A model generated the notes under the pieces. The model worked only from the letters and a program-made list of their open reading frames with translations, was not told where the DNA came from and searched no databases. Source: JAYWDA01 sp043747555 (lineage in GTDB: Bacteria > Bdellovibrionota > Bdellovibrionia > Bdellovibrionales > Bdellovibrionaceae). Taken from it: a stretch of 24,918 nucleotides of DNA. The DNA lies in assembly GCA_043747555.1 (NCBI GenBank), contig JAYTOY010000031.1, forward strand, positions 1 through 24,918. The letters run 5' to 3'. The translations under genes and the position numbers were made by a program. Below are positions 21,257 through 24,918 of this stretch, in pieces (position 1 is the first letter of the stretch; each line of letters starts with the position of its first letter).

Positions 21257-21751
21257 ATGCAGTTTCATTGTACGAGTTGCACCAACGCAAAGCCTTTAAA
21301 GGCCAATAAAGTAAAGAAGAAATTCGATGTATCTGGTCTTGATTACATCGTTCTTGATGGAGTTATTCACTACAGATGTGATAAATGCGGCGAGGAATTC
21401 TATAACTTCGGCAATCTTGAGAAAATTAATAATGCGATTGCTGATTTTGTCGCAACGAAAGATGGAAAATTAACGGGCCCAGAGATCAGATTCCTAAGAA
21501 AATATCTAGGGTTTAGTTCCGAAATGTTTGCTAAAGAGATGCTCCGAATTACAGCGTCTGTTTTATCTAGGATTGAAAACGGGAAACAAGATCAAAGTAA
21601 TCAAATTGACCAGCTAGTTAGAACGCTTGCTTTAACAAAGCAACCTGATCGAAATTATGATTTGCACGACAAGCTAGTTAACCGACATGAAATAAAAGAC
21701 AGTGTTGTTTTAAGGCTTAAAGATTTCGCATTTGTACCTATGCACCCATAG
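21257..21751 (+). CDS. MqsA-like antitoxin (YgiT-type zinc finger plus HTH)
   Basis: This 164-residue protein starts at ATG 21257, fixed by GAAGGGAG 7 nt upstream. The N-terminal zinc domain has CTSC (Cys5/Cys8) and CDKC (Cys41/Cys44). The middle HTH (about 73-120) reads LTGPEIRFLRKYLGFSSEMF, with ITASVLSRIENGKQ as recognition part, the same order as E. coli MqsA. A further 45 residues follow. It would neutralise the upstream toxin-like protein and repress the pair through the inverted repeat at 20902-20916. Confidence 0.82.
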   Translation: MQFHCTSCTNAKPLKANKVKKKFDVSGLDYIVLDGVIHYRCDKCGEEFYNFGNLEKINNAIADFVATKDGKLTGPEIRFLRKYLGFSSEMFAKEMLRITASVLSRIENGKQDQSNQIDQLVRTLALTKQPDRNYDLHDKLVNRHEIKDSVVLRLKDFAFVPMHP

Positions 21752-21755
21752 GTCA

Positions 21756-21944
21756 CTATTCGGCTTCTTCGACCTTCACGGTTAATTCTTCGATTGGGAT
21801 CTTAAAAAGAACGGGTCCAACCCCGTCTTTTACTTCGAAAATCCAATGCGATGGCGTCTTTGCCACCAATTCGACGATATCTCCCACATTGATGGCAAAA
21901 GATTCCCTCATTAGGTAAATCGGCTCTAGTATTCTGTATTTCAT
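21756..21944 (-). CDS. Small prophage protein, unknown function
   Basis: A 62-residue, beta-rich acidic protein with alternating strands (YRILEPIYLM, NVGDIVELVA, HWIFEV, VLFKIPIEELTV), perhaps a small SH3-like barrel. A strong AAGGAG lies 9 nt before the ATG. It ends 4 bp from the antitoxin stop, convergently, and follows the ABA-sandwich gene by 19 nt. No family is recognised. Confidence 0.6.
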   Translation of the reverse strand: MKYRILEPIYLMRESFAINVGDIVELVAKTPSHWIFEVKDGVGPVLFKIPIEELTVKVEEAE

Positions 21945-21963
21945 CTTTATTTCTCCTTGTTAC

Positions 21964-22335
21964 CTATGTGTGGCTTTTATCCATGGCCTTCAAAGCTGCC
22001 AAAGCTGCGAGACAAATAGCGAGCGGAGCTGAGTCTCCAAACTCCAAATCATAGACATTTTCCATATTTCTTCCGTGATATTTCTTTTCAAAACCTGCAT
22101 ACCATTTATCAGATTCTTCAGTTGGGCTATATAATGAAAAAGCCACGAGATGGGTTTTCGCTCTAATATGCTCGACCACAAGCCACGCGGCTGCGATGTC
22201 TCGCGATGGTGACCAATTAGAATAAGAATAAATAGTTTGTTGCATATGAGGACCATCTTCCCAGCCCAGTGGCCCAGCTCTGAACCCCATTATCTTCTCA
22301 GCAATCAGTGCATCCAAATCTCTTCCTGCATCCAT
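21964..22335 (-). CDS. Phage ABA-sandwich domain protein
   Basis: Start placed at ATG 22335 because it shares one base with the upstream stop (TGATG) and begins the conserved MDAGRDLDALIAEKIMG. The 123-residue protein continues with SYSNWSPSRDIAAAWLVVEH, a beta-rich middle and the C-terminal APLAICLAALAALKA. This is the pattern of the small phage ABA-sandwich domain family, widespread in prophages with no known function. It is transcribed opposite to the structural genes within the cargo block. Confidence 0.72.
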   Translation of the reverse strand: MDAGRDLDALIAEKIMGFRAGPLGWEDGPHMQQTIYSYSNWSPSRDIAAAWLVVEHIRAKTHLVAFSLYSPTEESDKWYAGFEKKYHGRNMENVYDLEFGDSAPLAICLAALAALKAMDKSHT

Positions 22336-22535
22336 CACTTCTCTCCCAAATTCGCCAGAGTTTCGATCTTGGTGTACAAGGTCTTGCACGTTTCAATCGT
22401 TTCCCTTGCATACTCGATGAACTCTTCATCACTAGTTTCATCTTCACTTAAGCACTGAAATCGAATCATGCGATTCTCTAAAGCGTTTAGAATCTGAGAC
22501 CATTCCTTTTTGCTCATTTCGATCTTTGAACCCAT
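22335..22535 (-). CDS. Small helical acidic protein, unknown function
   Basis: A 66-residue helical protein (SKKEWSQILNALENRMIRF, then EFIEYARETIETCKTLYTKI) with coiled-coil character. Several ATGs are in frame (22556, 22538, 22535, 22517). The first overlaps a TATAAT on the same strand, so it is unlikely to be the start; 22535 or 22538 follows GAAGGGTGGG and is preferred. It is coupled to the ABA-sandwich gene by TGATG. It is the first gene of the leftward cargo trio. Confidence 0.55.
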   Translation of the reverse strand: MGSKIEMSKKEWSQILNALENRMIRFQCLSEDETSDEEFIEYARETIETCKTLYTKIETLANLGEK

Positions 22536-22554
22536 CATGACCCACCCTTCGCCC

Positions 22555-22592
22555 ATTATAATAAAATTCTAACAAAGTATAATTAGATTAGA
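22555..22592. promoter_or_regulatory. Divergent promoter region: late-promoter-like element copy 2 and leftward TATAAT
   Basis: Plus strand: 22574-22592 is identical over 19 nt to the element before the terminase (18426-18444), with TATAAT at 22578-22583, and begins 45 nt before the portal GTG. Minus strand: TATAAT at 22555-22560 could drive the leftward cargo trio. Neither has a good -35. Confidence 0.6.
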
Positions 22593-22618
22593 GTTTGTGA
22601 CCTTGCAACGATTTAACC

Positions 22619-24739
22619 GTGACGGAAACGCCCAAATCAAATGATGACTCTAATGACGAGGAATTACTGCGCGTTGCCCGCGAGCGTTTTCAATTAGCCG
22701 AAGAGGCTGAATCCGATATCCGCACAAAATGCCTTGATGATCTAAAGTTCTTATCCGGCGATCAATGGCCTGTAGCGATCAGACAACAGCGAGAGCAAGA
22801 GCACAGACCCTGTTTAACCATTAATAAGATGCCGCAATTTGTACGGCAAATCACGAATGATCAAAGACAGAACCGTCCATCGATCAAAGTTAGCCCCGTT
22901 GATGATAACGCCGATATTGAGACGGCTAAGATCTTTCAAGGCCTGATTCGTCATATCGAGAATGATTCAAACGCAGACGCTGCATACGACACGGCCTTTG
23001 AGGGCGCAGTCGGTCCAGGCTTTGGGTTTTTTAGAGTCATGACCTCTTACGAGAGCCCGATGTCTTTCAATCAAAAGATCACGATTGATCGAATCAGAAA
23101 CCAGTTCTCAGTTTATTTAGATCCTTTTAGTAAAGAGCCCGACGGGTCTGATGCTAATTGGGGTTTCATTTTTGAGGACGTTCAAAAAGATACTTACAAG
23201 AGCGACTTTAAAGATTCTGATCTTGCAACGTCCACCGATTGGGATTCTCACGGGAATCAAGCGCCTGGTTGGGTGAGCACTAATGCCGTCCGAGTCGCTG
23301 AATATTTTTACAAAGAATATAAAGACACAGAGATAGTGCTTCTTTCTGATGGTCAAGTTGTTGAGAAAAGTATTCTTCCAGAAATTCTCCCTGAAGGCTT
23401 AACGATTGTTAGTGAGCGAACGACATCAGTGCCCATTGTAAAGTGGTGTAAGATTAACGGCGCTGAAGTTTTAGAGAAAACTGATTGGCCAGGTCGTTGG
23501 ATTCCGATCATTCCGGTTTACGGAACCGAGATGATGATTGATGGCAAGAAGTCCTTAGAGGGCATCATCAGACAAGCCCGCGATGCTCAGACCATGTATA
23601 ACTACTGGGTCACGACTGAGACTGAGACCATCGCCCTTGCTCCAAAGGCTCCATTTATAGCAGCCGAAGGGCAAATCCCTCCAGAGTATGAGGCTCAGTG
23701 GAAATCAGCTAACCAAAAAAATCATGCCTTCTTAACTTATAAAGCTGTCACGGTTGCAGGCCAGGTCGTTGGATCACCTCAGAGAAACGCTTACGAGCCA
23801 CCAGTGCAAGCCATCACGAATGCAAGAATGCAATCGTCGGAAGACATTAAGTCCACAACTGGAATCTATGATGCCTCACTTGGTGGAAGATCAAACGAGA
23901 CATCTGGGATAGCTATTCAGAGAAGAAATCAACAAGCACAGACCTCTAACTTTCACTTCGTTGATAACTTAACAAGATCCCTAAAACATACCGGCCGAGT
24001 TTTGGTCGATATGATTCCTAAGGTTTACGATGCCGCAAGAACTCAAAGAATCTTAGGCGAAGAGGGCGATCAGCAAATCGTTGTTCTAAATAAGATGTTT
24101 GAGAATAAAGGTAAGGCCACGATCTATGATCTTGGTGCTGGCCAGTATGATGTATCAATCGAAACAGGACCAAGCTTTGCGACTAAACGCCAAGAGGCTC
24201 TTGCCTCAATGCTTGATCTTACAAAAGCCTATCCGCAAATGTTTGGAATCGTCGGCGACTTAATGCTGAAGAGTATGGACATTCCTTTTGCTGGTGAAAT
24301 GGCAGAGCGATTGAAAAAGACCATGCCTCCAGGGATTGCTGACGACAACAAAGACAAAGCCCCCGTTCCTCCTGAGATTCAACAGCAGATGCAGCAAATG
24401 GATCAGATGGTCCAGCAGCTGACAGCAAGCCTCACGGATGCGAATGAAAAAATCAAAAACAAAACCATGGAATTAGAATCTAGAGAGCGCATCGAGTTTG
24501 CCAAAATGGAGATCGATCTCAAAAAAGAAATCATAAAACTTCAAGGCCAATCTGCAAACACAATGCTTGAGCAAGAGCTTGCCGACATTAACCGGCGGCT
24601 TGAGTTGGTCGGTATCAATGAACCTATCGAATACGAAATGAATGATTCTGGCTTCAACGAAGCTGCGAATCAGGATGAACAATTTCAGCAACCACAACCT
24701 ACTGGTGGGTTTCCACCAGGCCAACCCATGGGAGTTTAA
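22619..24739 (+). CDS. P22-type portal protein
   Basis: A 706-residue portal, the dodecameric DNA gate of the capsid and dock for terminase. N-terminal FLSGDQWP, RPCLTINKMPQFVRQITND and QNRPSIKVSPVDD are the diagnostic blocks of the P22 portal family. GIIRQARDAQTMYNYW and SNETSGIAIQRRNQQAQTSN lie in the wing and crown-side core. A Gln-rich region (about 585-605) is followed by a long helix (about 600-680), like the P22 C-terminal helical barrel, then a Gln/Pro-rich tail. P22 gp1 has a similar length (725). The start is GTG with no visible Shine-Dalgarno; it is set by the element-to-start distance shared with the terminase gene. Confidence 0.92.
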   Translation: MTETPKSNDDSNDEELLRVARERFQLAEEAESDIRTKCLDDLKFLSGDQWPVAIRQQREQEHRPCLTINKMPQFVRQITNDQRQNRPSIKVSPVDDNADIETAKIFQGLIRHIENDSNADAAYDTAFEGAVGPGFGFFRVMTSYESPMSFNQKITIDRIRNQFSVYLDPFSKEPDGSDANWGFIFEDVQKDTYKSDFKDSDLATSTDWDSHGNQAPGWVSTNAVRVAEYFYKEYKDTEIVLLSDGQVVEKSILPEILPEGLTIVSERTTSVPIVKWCKINGAEVLEKTDWPGRWIPIIPVYGTEMMIDGKKSLEGIIRQARDAQTMYNYWVTTETETIALAPKAPFIAAEGQIPPEYEAQWKSANQKNHAFLTYKAVTVAGQVVGSPQRNAYEPPVQAITNARMQSSEDIKSTTGIYDASLGGRSNETSGIAIQRRNQQAQTSNFHFVDNLTRSLKHTGRVLVDMIPKVYDAARTQRILGEEGDQQIVVLNKMFENKGKATIYDLGAGQYDVSIETGPSFATKRQEALASMLDLTKAYPQMFGIVGDLMLKSMDIPFAGEMAERLKKTMPPGIADDNKDKAPVPPEIQQQMQQMDQMVQQLTASLTDANEKIKNKTMELESRERIEFAKMEIDLKKEIIKLQGQSANTMLEQELADINRRLELVGINEPIEYEMNDSGFNEAANQDEQFQQPQPTGGFPPGQPMGV

Positions 24740-24742
24740 ACC

Positions 24743-24918
24743 ATGTCAATTCAAGTTACGTCCACAACAGATCCTGCAGGAGCTGCGAGCATTACAAACG
24801 CTTTGGCTGGTAAGGAATCTATCGTTGAAGACAAAAAATCCGCATCCGTTAAACCGGACGAAACAAGTGAAGCACCGGAAGCTTCAGAAGATAGCTCAGA
24901 CATCACGGACGAAGTCGA
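24743..24918 (+). CDS. Probable scaffolding protein, 5' part only
   Basis: The frame starts at ATG 24743 with GGAG 8 nt upstream and runs off the right edge. The 58 visible residues are polar and acidic, rich in Ser, Glu, Asp and Ala (for example EDKKSASVKPDETSEAPEAS), with no fold motif. In P22-like phages a scaffolding gene follows the portal and such proteins are acidic and disordered at the N-terminus, so the call is positional. A different head protein is possible. Confidence 0.5.
   Translation, partial: MSIQVTSTTDPAGAASITNALAGKESIVEDKKSASVKPDETSEAPEASEDSSDITDEV

Noticed and set aside
22536..22556. Start of the leftward small gene at ATG 22556
   Set aside because: That ATG overlaps the same-strand TATAAT, and a purine-rich ribosome site precedes the ATGs at 22538/22535.

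Overview
The window joins two regions. About 12.2 kb on the left is chromosomal backbone of a Gram-negative bacterium. From about 12.3 kb to the right edge is the left part of an integrated P22-like (podovirus-type) prophage, whose right end lies outside the window. The backbone genes suggest a didermic, DAP-using bacterium: murI, lysA, dapD, an MlaEFD-type lipid transporter and an outer-membrane barrel. Moderate-to-low GC, non-ATG starts and an HNH-endonuclease remnant would fit a Bdellovibrio-like organism (Bdellovibrionota), but that assignment is inference, not proof.

Backbone layout. Positions 1-472 hold debris: a possible IS66-type transposase fragment and an HNH endonuclease pseudogene with an in-frame stop. 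Then comes a tightly overlapping + strand run: a membrane protein (540-1205), a CBS-less IMPDH/GMP reductase (1202-2248) and glutamate racemase (2248-3039). It converges on lysA (3042-4241, minus). Only 15 bp away, divergently, are an MpaA-like murein-peptide amidase (4257) and dapD (4929). Together murI, lysA, the amidase and dapD form a theme of D-Glu/DAP/lysine supply and cell-wall peptide turnover. A long minus-strand run follows in transcription order: outer-membrane barrel, ridA, a YdcF-like membrane protein, mlaE, mlaF, mlaD, a LolC-like FtsX permease and a YihY/BrkB membrane protein. It looks like one or two envelope operons. The MlaF-like ATPase departs from consensus at nearly every catalytic motif.

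Prophage layout. A tRNA-Ala(GGC) gene (12247-12319) is followed by a minus-strand tyrosine integrase and an excisionase-type HTH protein, the classic tRNA-3'-end integration layout. Upstream of the excisionase lies an array of TACTCC units repeated every 10 bp. The leftward early operon, read from 16782 down, holds a Cro-like HTH gene, small genes including an unusual Cys/His-rich 43-residue protein, a YqaJ/lambda-Exo nuclease and a putative single-strand annealing protein. A divergent XRE repressor (16890) completes the lysis-lysogeny switch, with two inverted operator-like sites between the two genes.

Rightward genes are two small secreted proteins (probable morons), a terminase small subunit, an Acb2/Tad1-like small protein (candidate anti-CBASS/anti-Thoeris sponge), a small zinc-finger-like protein, the terminase large subunit, a P22-type portal and the start of a probable scaffold gene. 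The terminase and portal genes, normally adjacent, are separated by a 1.8 kb cargo block. It contains a DUF4258 toxin-like / MqsA-like antitoxin pair and three minus-strand small genes. An identical 19-nt promoter-like element containing TATAAT sits exactly 45 nt before both the terminase small subunit and portal start codons. It suggests a shared late-promoter signal that restarts structural transcription after the cargo.
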